Counted from the first letter of the stretch, positions 1 through 7,703 are shown. The stretch: 26,317 bases of DNA from CALGSZ01 sp042408955 (GCA_042408955.1 JBHOQQ010000071.1:1-26317), one strand, 5' to 3'. Notes: generated by a model not told the origin, from the sequence alone. A program made the numbers and translations.

Positions 1-950
1 ACGGCGGCGCGACCGGCGCGTTCGGCTTCGTCGAGATCAATCGGAGAGGCGAGGGAGATTGACATGCGCGCGGCCGTGCCGGGCCGCTCGAAGCGTGCCC
101 GCAAGCCCGTCAGCTCGGTCACGCGCCGGGCGAGGGCAACCGCCGGCTGGGCGAAATACGGATGCCCGAATGGATCGACATAATCAGGCCGGTCGCCGCC
201 GAGATGGCGACCGGCAGCGTCGCGGAGCGTTTCCGGCACGATCGCGACCACCCAACCCCGCTCCCGGACTCGCGCTTCAAGTTCCGCCACGACTGTCTCA
301 ACACGCTCAGGTGGAGATTCCGGGAAGAAGATAACCGGCTCAAGATCGGCTTCGTCTTCACTGAAGGCGAGCGCACAGGAGGCGGCGACCCAGCCCGCGT
401 CTCTGCCCATGACATCAATCAGCTTCACCGGATACAGCTGGGGCGACGCGAGGGTGTCATAGGTTGCATCGCGCACGGCGTTTGCCAGAAAGCGGGCGAG
501 GGAGGGATAACCAGGGCAGTGATCGGTCTCGGGCAAGTCGTTATCAATCGTCTTGGGCACGCTGGCCACCGCGAGGTCGTAGCCAGTGTGGCAAGCGGCT
601 TGATGCAGCCGGTGCGCGGTGTCCGCTGAATCGTTGCCACCGATGTAGATGAGTGTGTGGATGTTGTGGGTGCGGAGTGCCTGGAGCGCTTGGTCGAGAT
701 CGCTCTCGTGCAGCTTGCGGCGCCCCGTGCCAAGGGCGGCCGACGGCGTGCGCCGTACCAGGTCGAGCACCGCCGGAGGTTGAGCGCCGAGATCAATGAA
801 TTGCTCGGTGAGCAAGCCATCAATCCCGTGGCGCATGCCGAGCACGCGATCGAAGCGGCCCGATGCCAGCGCCGCCTCGACCACGCCGACGAGGCTAGCG
901 TTGATAACCGCTGTCGCTCCACCTGATTGGCCGACGAGCAACGTTCGCAC
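1..950 (-). CDS. pfp: 6-phosphofructokinase, PPi-type (partial, C-terminus off the left edge)
   Basis: Phosphorylates fructose 6-phosphate to fructose 1,6-bisphosphate in cytoplasmic glycolysis. The minus-strand frame is open from 950 to the left edge, about 316 residues. It shows the nucleotide/PPi loop GGNDSADT (about 104-111), PKTIDND with the catalytic Asp (about 132-138), MGRDAGW (about 181-187), and a GTAARMS block near the edge. In this family, Lys in PKTIDND (ATP enzymes usually have PGTIDND) and Asp/Asn-Asp in GGND mark the PPi-dependent or related non-classical clades, so PPi as phosphoryl donor is likely but not proven. The start is GTG at 950, preceded by AGGAG ten bases upstream; the nearby ATG runs into a stop. 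It is divergent from the next gene. The family is certain; the donor specificity and the symbol are inference. Confidence 0.9.
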   Translation of the reverse strand, partial: MRTLLVGQSGGATAVINASLVGVVEAALASGRFDRVLGMRHGIDGLLTEQFIDLGAQPPAVLDLVRRTPSAALGTGRRKLHESDLDQALQALRTHNIHTLIYIGGNDSADTAHRLHQAACHTGYDLAVASVPKTIDNDLPETDHCPGYPSLARFLANAVRDATYDTLASPQLYPVKLIDVMGRDAGWVAASCALAFSEDEADLEPVIFFPESPPERVETVVAELEARVRERGWVVAIVPETLRDAAGRHLGGDRPDYVDPFGHPYFAQPAVALARRVTELTGLRARFERPGTAARMSISLASPIDLDEAERAGRAA

Positions 951-1084
951 GTTTTCTACGCTCCTGCCATGCGCCGGGATCACTTCCGGCGCTCATTGAG
1001 ATGATCCGGCACCGGGAGTGCCGGTTCTGCTCCTATCACTCGTTGACTCCGCACGCCGCGCGGATCAGCCATGCATCGTACCGT

Positions 1085-1097
1085 ATGCACCGTGCAT
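1085..1097. promoter_or_regulatory. 13-bp palindrome upstream of the 1110 promoter
   Basis: ATGCACCGTGCAT has perfect six-base arms around a central C. It lies 12 bases upstream of the -35 box of the HicB-like/DinB gene and in the divergent region shared with the phosphofructokinase. The position suits an activator or repressor site. No particular regulator can be named. Confidence 0.35.
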
Positions 1098-1109
1098 TGC
1101 GCGGAGGCC

Positions 1110-1138
1110 TTGAAAGGGGAACAAAGGCACGGTAGTAT
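1110..1138 (+). promoter_or_regulatory. Sigma70-type promoter for the HicB-like/DinB gene
   Basis: A -35 box TTGAAA (1110-1115) and a -10 box TAGTAT (1133-1138) are separated by exactly 17 bases. The expected transcription start is near 1145, leaving a leader of about 36 bases that ends in the ribosome site AGGAGGG (1167-1173). Confidence 0.6.
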
Positions 1139-1180
1139 GCGAACTAATGTTCTATCTTTGGGACTCAGGAGGGCAAACCC

Positions 1181-1903
1181 ATGGCAACGCCGTACATGCT
1201 CTACCTCGAATCCGGACCACGGCGGCGCAAAACGATGGTCCATGTGCTCGATCTGCTGGGCTGTGTCGCCGTCGGACCGACGACAGAGGAGGCGCTAGCA
1301 GCGACACCGGAGGCGATTCGCGCCTATCGCCGGTTCCTCCGTCGTTGTGGCGAAGCTGGTGATGACGATGCTCCGGTCGAGACGCACATTGCCGAGCATC
1401 TCACCGAGGGTATCTGGGTTGGCAATGGCTCACCGTACATCACCTTCGGCCCTGACCTCCAGCCACTGACCGCGCCGGAAATCGCGCGGTACATCGCTCG
1501 CCACCAGCGGTTGCGCGAGGAGCTCGCCGCATGGGCCGAGCGCCAAACGGACGACAGCCTCGACGCTCAGCCACCAAGCGGGGGACGAACCGCGCGGGCG
1601 GTGTTGCTCCATGTCCTGGGATCGACGGGTGGCTATCTCTCCTCTGCGCTCGGCAGCGCCCCTGGCTTTGGCGCGGTGCACGGCGCAGCGGAGCGCGGGG
1701 AATTGCCCTTGGCGGTGGCGCTGCGCAGGTCGGCAGCCATGGTGGCCGAGCGGCTTGCCACGACCACGGCAGAAGAATGGGCGGCGGTTCGCGAGTTTTC
1801 AAGCGGTCTTCGCACACTCCGCAAGGCGATCCGGCGGCTCCTGGAGCACGATTGGGAGCACCTGGTTGAGCTGAGCCGGCGCACTGGCGGGCCAGTGCTT
1901 TGA
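1181..1903 (+). CDS. HicB-like N-terminal domain fused to a DinB-like four-helix domain
   Basis: A 240-residue protein of unknown function. Residues about 5-55 match the HicB/UPF0150 pattern: a beta strand, then the VLDLLGCVAVGPTTEEAL turn, then a helix (PEAIRAYRRFL). Residues about 95-235 look like a DinB/YfiT-type helical bundle. The typical metal-binding histidines are visible: one in LLHVLG (about 144) and the HDWEH pair (223 and 227). DinB-superfamily proteins are often metal-dependent thiol transferases or hydrolases, and HicB domains usually act as antitoxins, but no HicA toxin gene is adjacent. The start is ATG with AGGAGGG seven bases upstream and a good promoter at 1110. The gene is probably monocistronic, because the next gene is convergent. 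Fold assignments are by motif only. Confidence 0.8.
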   Translation: MATPYMLYLESGPRRRKTMVHVLDLLGCVAVGPTTEEALAATPEAIRAYRRFLRRCGEAGDDDAPVETHIAEHLTEGIWVGNGSPYITFGPDLQPLTAPEIARYIARHQRLREELAAWAERQTDDSLDAQPPSGGRTARAVLLHVLGSTGGYLSSALGSAPGFGAVHGAAERGELPLAVALRRSAAMVAERLATTTAEEWAAVREFSSGLRTLRKAIRRLLEHDWEHLVELSRRTGGPVL

Positions 1904-1994
1904 GGTGGATGATTTACGGCTCGGTGCGGTGCATTCTCCCGCGCGAGGCAATCGTTCGCGCTGATCGGATTGTGATGCTGGCTGACACGGGTAC

Positions 1995-2030
1995 AGGGAA
2001 TGCGACGCTCCTCACGGCAACGCATTCCCT
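1995..2030. terminator. Candidate bidirectional terminator hairpin
   Basis: AGGGAATGCG (1995-2004) and CGCATTCCCT (2021-2030) form a perfect 10-bp stem with a 16-base loop. It sits between the convergent DinB-fusion gene and the last permease gene of the minus operon, where a shared terminator is expected. No clear T run follows on either strand, so it may act by another mechanism. Confidence 0.5.
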
Positions 2031-2046
2031 AGCTGGGCAGACCGCA

Positions 2047-2997
2047 TCAGCCCGTCTCGCTCACCGAGCGGACGTCCAGCGCATCGCGCAGGCCGTCACC
2101 AAAGAGATTGAACCCCAGCACCGTCAACGCGATTGCCAGACCCGGGAACACGCTGATCCACCACGCTTGGCGGATGAAATCACGTCCTTCGTTGAGCGTT
2201 AGGCCCCAAGTGGGGGTCGAGGGATTCACGCCAAGCCCGAGAAAGCTCAAGGTCGACTCTGACAGGATGCCGATGCCGACAGCAAAGGTGAGTTGAACGA
2301 TGATCGGCGCGACCATGTTCGGCAGGAGATGCCGCGCCATTACGCGCGCGTCCGTTGCGCCCACGGCGCGTGCGGCCGTGGTGAAGTCTTCCTCGCGCAA
2401 GCTCAGCACCCGGGCGCGGATGATACGCGCGAAGTCATCGAAGAACGCTACGGCAATCGCCACGATGACGTTGAGAAAGCCTGCCCCGAAGACGGCAACA
2501 ATTGCCACGGCCAGGATGATGACCGGGAATGCCCACAGCAGATCGACAAACCGCATGATGAGGCTATCGACCCAGCCACCATAGTAGCCGGCCAGTAAAC
2601 CCATCACTCCACCGACTGCCATCGCGATCAGTGCCGCCAGCAGTCCCACGGTAAACGATACCCGCGTGCCGACGATCAGCCGGCTCAGCAGGTCCCGGCC
2701 GAAGGAGTCGGTACCCAGTGGATGATCCCAACTCGGGGACTGGAGCAGCGCGAAATCGTCTGCTTCTGGGTCATGTGGGGCGAAAAGTGGCCCAAAGATC
2801 GAGAGCGCAACGAGAATGACGAGAAATATGATGCCGATGAGAATCTTGCGCTCTCGCCGCACTCTCCGCCAGAAGCGGTCGCCGGTCGGCCGCCGTGGCT
2901 CGGCGATCAGATCGCCGGCGCGCGTGACCGCTGGCGGCGCTGCGCGCTCCTCAACGCTGCTAGGGGAACTCGTCGCTTCGCTGCCAACACTAGCCAT
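2047..2997 (-). CDS. Peptide-type ABC transporter permease (DppC/OppC family)
   Basis: Inner-membrane permease of 316 residues that forms the translocation channel with the adjacent DppB-type subunit. A cytoplasmic N-terminus of about 45 residues precedes the first membrane span (KILIGIIFLVILVALSIFG). This is followed by the OppC_N-like region, LGTDSFGRDLLSRL, and further spans. The EAA loop that contacts the ATPase is in AARAVGATDARVMARHLLP. The C-terminus ends in GDGLRDALD, typical of the family. The ATG start overlaps the stop of the upstream permease by 8 bases, so translation is probably coupled. It is the last gene of the minus operon. No ATPase gene accompanies it. Substrate inferred from family and neighbours: peptide or amino-acid derivative. 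Confidence 0.93.
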   Translation of the reverse strand: MASVGSEATSSPSSVEERAAPPAVTRAGDLIAEPRRPTGDRFWRRVRRERKILIGIIFLVILVALSIFGPLFAPHDPEADDFALLQSPSWDHPLGTDSFGRDLLSRLIVGTRVSFTVGLLAALIAMAVGGVMGLLAGYYGGWVDSLIMRFVDLLWAFPVIILAVAIVAVFGAGFLNVIVAIAVAFFDDFARIIRARVLSLREEDFTTAARAVGATDARVMARHLLPNMVAPIIVQLTFAVGIGILSESTLSFLGLGVNPSTPTWGLTLNEGRDFIRQAWWISVFPGLAIALTVLGFNLFGDGLRDALDVRSVSETG

Positions 2998-3937
2998 AGT
3001 GAATCCGCGGGTCTAACACCGTGTAAATGATATCCACGATCAGGTTCGCTAGCACGAAGATGACGGCGATCAACAAGATAATGCCCTGGACCATCGGATA
3101 ATCGCGATCGAAGATAGCTCCGACCAGAATCCTGCCAAGGCCGCGGATTGAGAAGACCGTCTCTGTCACGACTGCGCCACTGAGGAGCAATGCGAGTTGG
3201 ATGCCCGCGACGGTCACCACGGGAATGAGCGCGTTGCGCAGGGCATGGCGCGCGATCACCGTCCGCTCGTGCAGCCCTTTCGCTCGCGCCGTCCGGATGT
3301 AATCGCTGCCCAGAACCTCAAGGAGCCCAGCGCGGACGAAGCGCATCAAGATTGCCGCGTATCCGGCGCCCACCGCGAGTCCAGGCAGGATGAGCCGCTC
3401 AAGCCAGGGCCAGAAGCCGTCGCTGCCTAGCTCGGCATAGCCGATCGCGGGGAGCCAGCGGAGCTTGACCGCGAAGAGCAAGATCAGGACGATGCCGAAC
3501 CAAAAGCTCGGCATGCTGACCCAGAAGAACGCGACGAGGCTGGCGCCATAATCCAGCCAGCTATTGCGGCGCAGCGCGGCGATGATCCCGGTTGGGAGCG
3601 CGATGACCGTGGCAAAGACAAAGGCCACCAAGGCGATACTGATCGTCTTCGGTAACCCCTTGCCGATCGCGCCCGTCACTGTTTCCCCTGAGGCGATGGA
3701 CGCGCCAAGATCGCCGGTTAGGACGTTGCCAAACCACCGGACGTATTGGACATAAATCGGCTCATCCAAACCCAGCTTTCTTCGAAGGGCATCGGCGGCC
3801 TCGGGGGTGTACTCAGGACCAAGCATTTGCACGACGGGATCGCCAGGCACGAGGCGAAGCAGGAAGAACACGAGGGTGGCGCAGCCCCAGACAATGAACA
3901 CCGAATGAATCAGCCGGCGAAGGATATATTCGGTCAT
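2990..3937 (-). CDS. Peptide-type ABC transporter permease (DppB/OppB family)
   Basis: Inner-membrane permease of 315 residues, partner of the DppC-type subunit with which it overlaps by 8 bases. The N-terminus YILRRLIHSVFIVWG with LRLVPGDPV is the family signature. The EAA loop lies in TARAKGLHERTVIARHALRN (about 215-235). The C-terminus reads VDIIYTVLDPRIHYG, also typical. The ribosome site before ATG 3937 is weak. A 132-base gap with a strong inverted repeat separates it from the binding-protein gene upstream, so its expression may be lower than that of the binding protein. Substrate inferred only from neighbours. Confidence 0.93.
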   Translation of the reverse strand: MTEYILRRLIHSVFIVWGCATLVFFLLRLVPGDPVVQMLGPEYTPEAADALRRKLGLDEPIYVQYVRWFGNVLTGDLGASIASGETVTGAIGKGLPKTISIALVAFVFATVIALPTGIIAALRRNSWLDYGASLVAFFWVSMPSFWFGIVLILLFAVKLRWLPAIGYAELGSDGFWPWLERLILPGLAVGAGYAAILMRFVRAGLLEVLGSDYIRTARAKGLHERTVIARHALRNALIPVVTVAGIQLALLLSGAVVTETVFSIRGLGRILVGAIFDRDYPMVQGIILLIAVIFVLANLIVDIIYTVLDPRIHYG

Positions 3938-3947
3938 TCTTATTGAG

Positions 3948-4062
3948 CCTTCAGCCGATAGCCGATAGCCGGCAGCCGGTAGGAGAATCGCCTCGATGCG
4001 GCCCGGCCAACATACCTGCGCGCTGCCGCTTGCCGGCTATCAGCGGCTATCGGCTATCGGCT
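3948..4062. repeat. Inverted repeat of seven-base units between binding protein and permease
   Basis: AGCCGATAGCCGATAGCCG (3953-3971) has an exact 19-base reverse complement at 4044-4062, separated by 72 bases. The left side reads as heptamers CCTTCAG, CCGATAG, CCGATAG, CCGGCAG, CCGGTAG (3948-3982). The right side holds CTATCGG twice (4047-4060). In the minus-strand transcript this forms a strong stem after the binding-protein stop (4070) and before the permease start (3937). By analogy with the malE-malF region of enteric bacteria, it may protect the upstream message or lower permease expression. Confidence 0.75.
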
Positions 4063-4069
4063 CGGTTCA

Positions 4070-5707
4070 CTAGCGATCAAGCCAGACGTGTTCCAGGTAG
4101 CGCATCTCCGGGATTGCCACGTAACCCTTCAGGTCCTTGTGGAATCCCGTGATATCCCGCGTGTGATAGAGGAACGCGTAGGCCACATCCTGCTGCAGGA
4201 TCGACTGGATTTCTTGGAACAGCCGTGCGCGCTCCTCTTGATTCGGATTTTGCCGGGTCTGCTCCAGTAGCTCATCGACGCGCTCATTCTTGTAGCCGTG
4301 CGTGTTCCACGGCCCAGTTGAGTGGAAGAAGTTCCAGTGGCCATCGTCTGGGTCGGCATCCACGACGCTGCCATACCGCACCAAATCGTAGTCCTTAGCC
4401 AGCCAGCGCTCGTTCCAGGCGGCCTGCTGGAGCGACTCGATCTGCACGTCCAATCCAAGGTCCTTGAGCTGGTTCTTGAGCACTTCGGGTGGTCGGGGAG
4501 CATTGACCGTCGCCATAATCGTCGGCTTCGCGCCGACGATGCCGGCCTTTTCCGCCAGCGCTTTCGCTGCCTCCAGATCGTACGCTTGCGGCGACGGCGG
4601 CGCTTGATCCGGCGGGAGGTAGGCCCAGGCGAAGGCTGGCGCAATCGGTCCGATTGCCGGTGTCGCCAGGCCGAACAACGCCTTTTGGACCAGATCTTCC
4701 CGGTTGATCGCCTTGGCGACGGCCATCCGGGCATCCGTGTTATCCCACGGGGCACGAGCGTAGTTCATTGCCAGCCCAAGCCAGTTCGTGCCTGGCGCCT
4801 CGACCAGCACGATGTCTGGATTCGCCCGTAGCTGCTCGACTCCTTGGGCAGGCACAATGTCGAGCATATCGACATCGCCGGCCTCCAGCGCGCTGATCAT
4901 GCTTGATGGCTCGGGGATGATCGTCACCTTGATGCGGTCAAGGTATGGCCGTCCCGCATACCACCCCTCAAACGCCACCATCTCAAAGCCCGTGCTCAGG
5001 TCTGCCGATTCCGGCACGATCATGAACGGGCCACAGCCGACTGGCGTGACACCATACTGCTGGTCACCAAGCTCCTCAACTGCCCGCTTCGACACCGGTG
5101 TCAACGCCCGCCCTGGACCCCGGCTGCAAGCCACGGCCAGGAATGGCGCGAACGGCGCGCTGAGCTTGATGACCACCGTCAGATCATCCGGCGCGTCAAT
5201 GGACTCGATCAGCGCGAGCTTGTTAGCGTGTGGCGACGCAAAGTCTGGGTTGGTCGTGCGTTCATAGGTGTACAGAATATCGGCCGCCTTCAGCGGATCA
5301 CCGTTGTGGAAGGTCAGGCCATCCCGAAGGGTGAAGGTATAGGTTAGTCCGTCTTGGCTGACGGTCCAGTTTTCGGCCAGGTCGGGCATGAGCCCGAGCT
5401 GCTCATCGAACTGAACGAGGCTGGAGAAGAGGTTTGAGACGAGCTCTCCGGCGACGATGCCGAGATTGACCTGCGGTGGATCCAGTGTCACGATCTGGCT
5501 GATGCCAAAACCCAGGTTGAGCGTTCCGCCCGTTTTCGCCTCCTGGAGGCGCGCCCGGCGCTGGGCTCCACTCCTCCCGCCTGCCGCCGCATCGACCGCC
5601 ACAAGGCGATTCGCGAACCCCACTGCACCGCTGGCCAGCGCCAACCGCAAAAGCGTGCGACGGGAGACGTACGGACCACTCAGGACACTCCAATCGATCT
5701 GCGTCAT
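4070..5707 (-). CDS. ABC transporter substrate-binding protein, family 5 (first paralogue)
   Basis: Extracytoplasmic binding protein of 545 residues that captures the substrate for the permeases downstream. The N-terminus has a twin-arginine signal (SRRTLLRLALASGAVG), so it is predicted to be exported folded. Family-5 features follow: a WTVSQDGLTYTFTLRDGLTF segment, FHNGDPLKAADILYTYERT, and GVTPVGCGPFMIV. The ATG at 5707 is chosen because AAGGAGGG lies nine bases upstream and the resulting MTQIDWSVLSGP aligns with the neighbouring paralogue; a start further upstream would add 13 unrelated residues. It is a tandem duplicate of the gene at 6051-7703. Known family ligands are peptides, nickel, sugars and glutathione; a gamma-glutamyl compound or peptide is inferred from the adjacent gamma-glutamyltransferase. 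Confidence 0.92.
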   Translation of the reverse strand: MTQIDWSVLSGPYVSRRTLLRLALASGAVGFANRLVAVDAAAGGRSGAQRRARLQEAKTGGTLNLGFGISQIVTLDPPQVNLGIVAGELVSNLFSSLVQFDEQLGLMPDLAENWTVSQDGLTYTFTLRDGLTFHNGDPLKAADILYTYERTTNPDFASPHANKLALIESIDAPDDLTVVIKLSAPFAPFLAVACSRGPGRALTPVSKRAVEELGDQQYGVTPVGCGPFMIVPESADLSTGFEMVAFEGWYAGRPYLDRIKVTIIPEPSSMISALEAGDVDMLDIVPAQGVEQLRANPDIVLVEAPGTNWLGLAMNYARAPWDNTDARMAVAKAINREDLVQKALFGLATPAIGPIAPAFAWAYLPPDQAPPSPQAYDLEAAKALAEKAGIVGAKPTIMATVNAPRPPEVLKNQLKDLGLDVQIESLQQAAWNERWLAKDYDLVRYGSVVDADPDDGHWNFFHSTGPWNTHGYKNERVDELLEQTRQNPNQEERARLFQEIQSILQQDVAYAFLYHTRDITGFHKDLKGYVAIPEMRYLEHVWLDR

Positions 5708-5763
5708 TGCAGCCGCCCTCCTTGTGTGGCACGAACCACTAACCACGATACCCGATCCAAAAG

Positions 5764-5861
5764 CCGTCAGCCATCAGGTATCAGCCGATAGCCGATAGCC
5801 AATAGCCAATAGCCAATAGCCGATAGGTGACAGCCGTCAGCTATCAGATGTCAGCCGTCAG
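5764..5861. repeat. Array of 14 in-register heptamers (consensus CCRWYAG)
   Basis: Seven-base units run without slippage from 5764: CCGTCAG, CCATCAG, GTATCAG, CCGATAG twice, CCAATAG three times, CCGATAG, GTGACAG, CCGTCAG, CTATCAG, ATGTCAG, CCGTCAG. It lies in the 343-base gap between the two binding-protein genes. The design recalls the short tandemly repeated (STRR) heptamers of cyanobacteria, but the unit differs. The last unit also forms a perfect 10-bp inverted repeat with 5890-5899. Confidence 0.8.
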
Positions 5862-5899
5862 GATGCGGTGGGCGCATGCATGTCTGATACCTGACGGCT
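5853..5899. repeat. 10-bp inverted repeat joining the two heptamer orientations
   Basis: AGCCGTCAGG (5853-5862) pairs exactly with CCTGACGGCT (5890-5899). The left arm is the end of the heptamer array. The right arm is made of the same units on the opposite strand (CTGATAC, CTGACGG). It could form a hairpin in the operon transcript between the two binding-protein genes. Confidence 0.55.
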
Positions 5900-5966
5900 C
5901 GGGAGGCTACCGGTGCCTCTCCTTTCACATGACGGATGGGCGCGACGAATCGCGCCCTTACGATCC

Positions 5967-6034
5967 CTGACGGCTGGTAGCTCGAAGCTCGTAGCTCGTA
6001 GCTTCCCTGACCCCCGGCTCCTGACTCCTGACCC
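5967..6034. repeat. Second heptamer array, opposite orientation
   Basis: Units are CTGACGG, CTGGTAG, CTCGAAG, CTCGTAG twice, then a five-base slip (CTTCC), CTGACCC, CCGGCTC, CTGACTC and CTGACCC. The phase is kept on each side of the slip. With the array at 5764 it fills most of the gap between the two binding-protein genes; no coding signal is visible in this gap. Confidence 0.65.
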
Positions 6035-6050
6035 CTCCCTTGGCCGCCCG

Positions 6051-7703
6051 TCAGCGGTCCAGCCAGACAGTCTCCCAGTACCGCTGCTCGGGCACCGGCA
6101 CGTAGCCCTGAATGTCCTTGTGAAGCGCCACGAGATCGTACTGATGATAGGCGAAGGCCATGGCAACATCTGCCTGCAAGTGTGCTTGAAGCTCGCGGAA
6201 CAGCCGCGTGCGCTCCTCTTGATCGGCGGTGCTCCGGGTCGCTTCGAGCAACTGGTCTGCCTTCTCGCTCTTGTAGCCATAGGTGTTCCATGGCCCGGTG
6301 GAATGGAAGAAGTTCCAGTGGCCGTCGTCGGGATCGGCGTCGACCTGGCTGCCGTGCAAGAAGATATCGAAATCGCCCGTTTGCCAGCGCTCGGTAAAGA
6401 CCGCTCCTTGCTGGAAGTCGATCTGGGCATCGACGCCGATATCAGCCAGCATCGAGCGCAGTACCTCCGTCGGCCGCAAGCCAATCTCCTCGGAAGAGAT
6501 GATCACCGGCTTTGCGCCGACGATGCCCGCCTTTTCCGCCAGCGCTTTCGCTGCCTCTAGGTCGTACGCTTGCGGCGAAGGCGGCGCTTGATCCGGCGGG
6601 AGATAGACCCAGCCAAACGCGGGCGCGATCGGCCCAATCGCTGGATCGGCCAGACCAAAGAAGGCGCGCTGGACGAAATCCTCCCGATTGATTGCCTTGG
6701 CCACGGCCATGCGGGCATCAATATTGTTCCAGGGTTCCCGGTTGATATTCATCGCCACGCCGCGCCAGTTCGTGCCAGGAGCCTGGACGATCACCACGTC
6801 GGGATTCGCCTGGAGTTGTTGCGCGGCCGTTGCCGGCATGGGGTCAATCACGTCCAGATCGCCCGCCTCCAAGCCGCTCACCGCGCTCGATGGCTCCGGC
6901 ACGAGGCGAAGCTCGATCTTGTCGAGGTGTGGCCGCCCTCCATACCAGCCTTCGAACGGCACCAAATCGAAGCCGCGTCCGACTTCGGCGGACTCCGGCA
7001 CGATCATGAACGGGCCGCAGCCGACCGGGGTGACGCCGAATTGCTGATCGCCCAGTTCCTCGATGGCGCGCTTCGAGATCGGCGTTAGCGCCCGCCCTGG
7101 ACCGCGGCTGCACGCCACGGCCAGGAACGGCGCGAACGGCGCGCTGAGCTTGATGACTACCGTCAGATCGTCGGGAGTCTCGAAGGAGGTGATGAGGGCA
7201 AGCTTGTTTGCATGGGGAGATGCAAAGTCAGGATTGGTGGTTCGCTCATAGGTGTAGCGGAAATCAGCCGACGTAATCGGATCGCCGTTGTGGAACGTAA
7301 GGCCGGAGCGGAGCTTGAAGGTGTACTGCGTTCCATCCGGCGTGACTTCCCACGTCTCTGCCAGATCCGGGATAAGCCCAAGCTCTTGGTCGAATTGCAC
7401 CAGGCTTGAGAACAGCACCGGCAGCACCGAGCCAGCCACTAAGCCCTGGGCAACCAAGCCAGGATCGAGCGTTACGATCTGGCTGATTTGAAAGCCGACG
7501 CGAAGGGTTCCACCTTGCTTAGGCTCCTGCCGCGAACGCCGCGTCTGGCGAGGCTTGGCTCCTCTCGCTGCCTGCGCTTCAAAGGCGGCGAGGCGATTGG
7601 CAAGCCCAAACGCCCCTGTCGCCGCCGCGACCTTCATAAGGGTGCGGCGGGACACGCGCGGACCGCTCAGAACACTCCAGTCGATCGAGTCGGGCCGAGT
7701 CAT
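6051..7703 (-). CDS. ABC transporter substrate-binding protein, family 5 (second paralogue)
   Basis: Extracytoplasmic binding protein of 550 residues with a twin-arginine signal (SRRTLMKVAAATGAFG), closely related to the product of 4070-5707. It starts at ATG 7703 with GAGGAGG about five bases upstream. Long blocks are nearly identical between the two proteins, for example ERTTNPDFASPHANKLALI and FAPFLAVACSRGPGRAL. Other blocks have diverged, mainly residues after PVIISSEE. This suggests one transporter with two binding proteins of different specificity. It lies 129 bases after the gamma-glutamyltransferase gene on the same strand. Ligand inferred only: a peptide-like or gamma-glutamyl compound. 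Confidence 0.92.
   Translation of the reverse strand: MTRPDSIDWSVLSGPRVSRRTLMKVAAATGAFGLANRLAAFEAQAARGAKPRQTRRSRQEPKQGGTLRVGFQISQIVTLDPGLVAQGLVAGSVLPVLFSSLVQFDQELGLIPDLAETWEVTPDGTQYTFKLRSGLTFHNGDPITSADFRYTYERTTNPDFASPHANKLALITSFETPDDLTVVIKLSAPFAPFLAVACSRGPGRALTPISKRAIEELGDQQFGVTPVGCGPFMIVPESAEVGRGFDLVPFEGWYGGRPHLDKIELRLVPEPSSAVSGLEAGDLDVIDPMPATAAQQLQANPDVVIVQAPGTNWRGVAMNINREPWNNIDARMAVAKAINREDFVQRAFFGLADPAIGPIAPAFGWVYLPPDQAPPSPQAYDLEAAKALAEKAGIVGAKPVIISSEEIGLRPTEVLRSMLADIGVDAQIDFQQGAVFTERWQTGDFDIFLHGSQVDADPDDGHWNFFHSTGPWNTYGYKSEKADQLLEATRSTADQEERTRLFRELQAHLQADVAMAFAYHQYDLVALHKDIQGYVPVPEQRYWETVWLDR

Noticed and set aside
162..629. Plus-strand frame of 155 residues over the phosphofructokinase
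   Set aside because: It is antisense to a continuous minus-strand frame with complete phosphofructokinase motifs.
425..922. Minus-strand frame of 165 residues
   Set aside because: It is a shifted frame of the phosphofructokinase, rich in Arg/Ser and without family motifs.
3953..4062. Insertion-sequence terminal inverted repeats
   Set aside because: The 72 bases between the arms cannot encode a transposase and no target-site duplication is visible; it fits a hairpin made of heptamers.
5764..6034. CRISPR array
   Set aside because: Units are seven bases and contiguous, with no unique spacers and no cas genes nearby.
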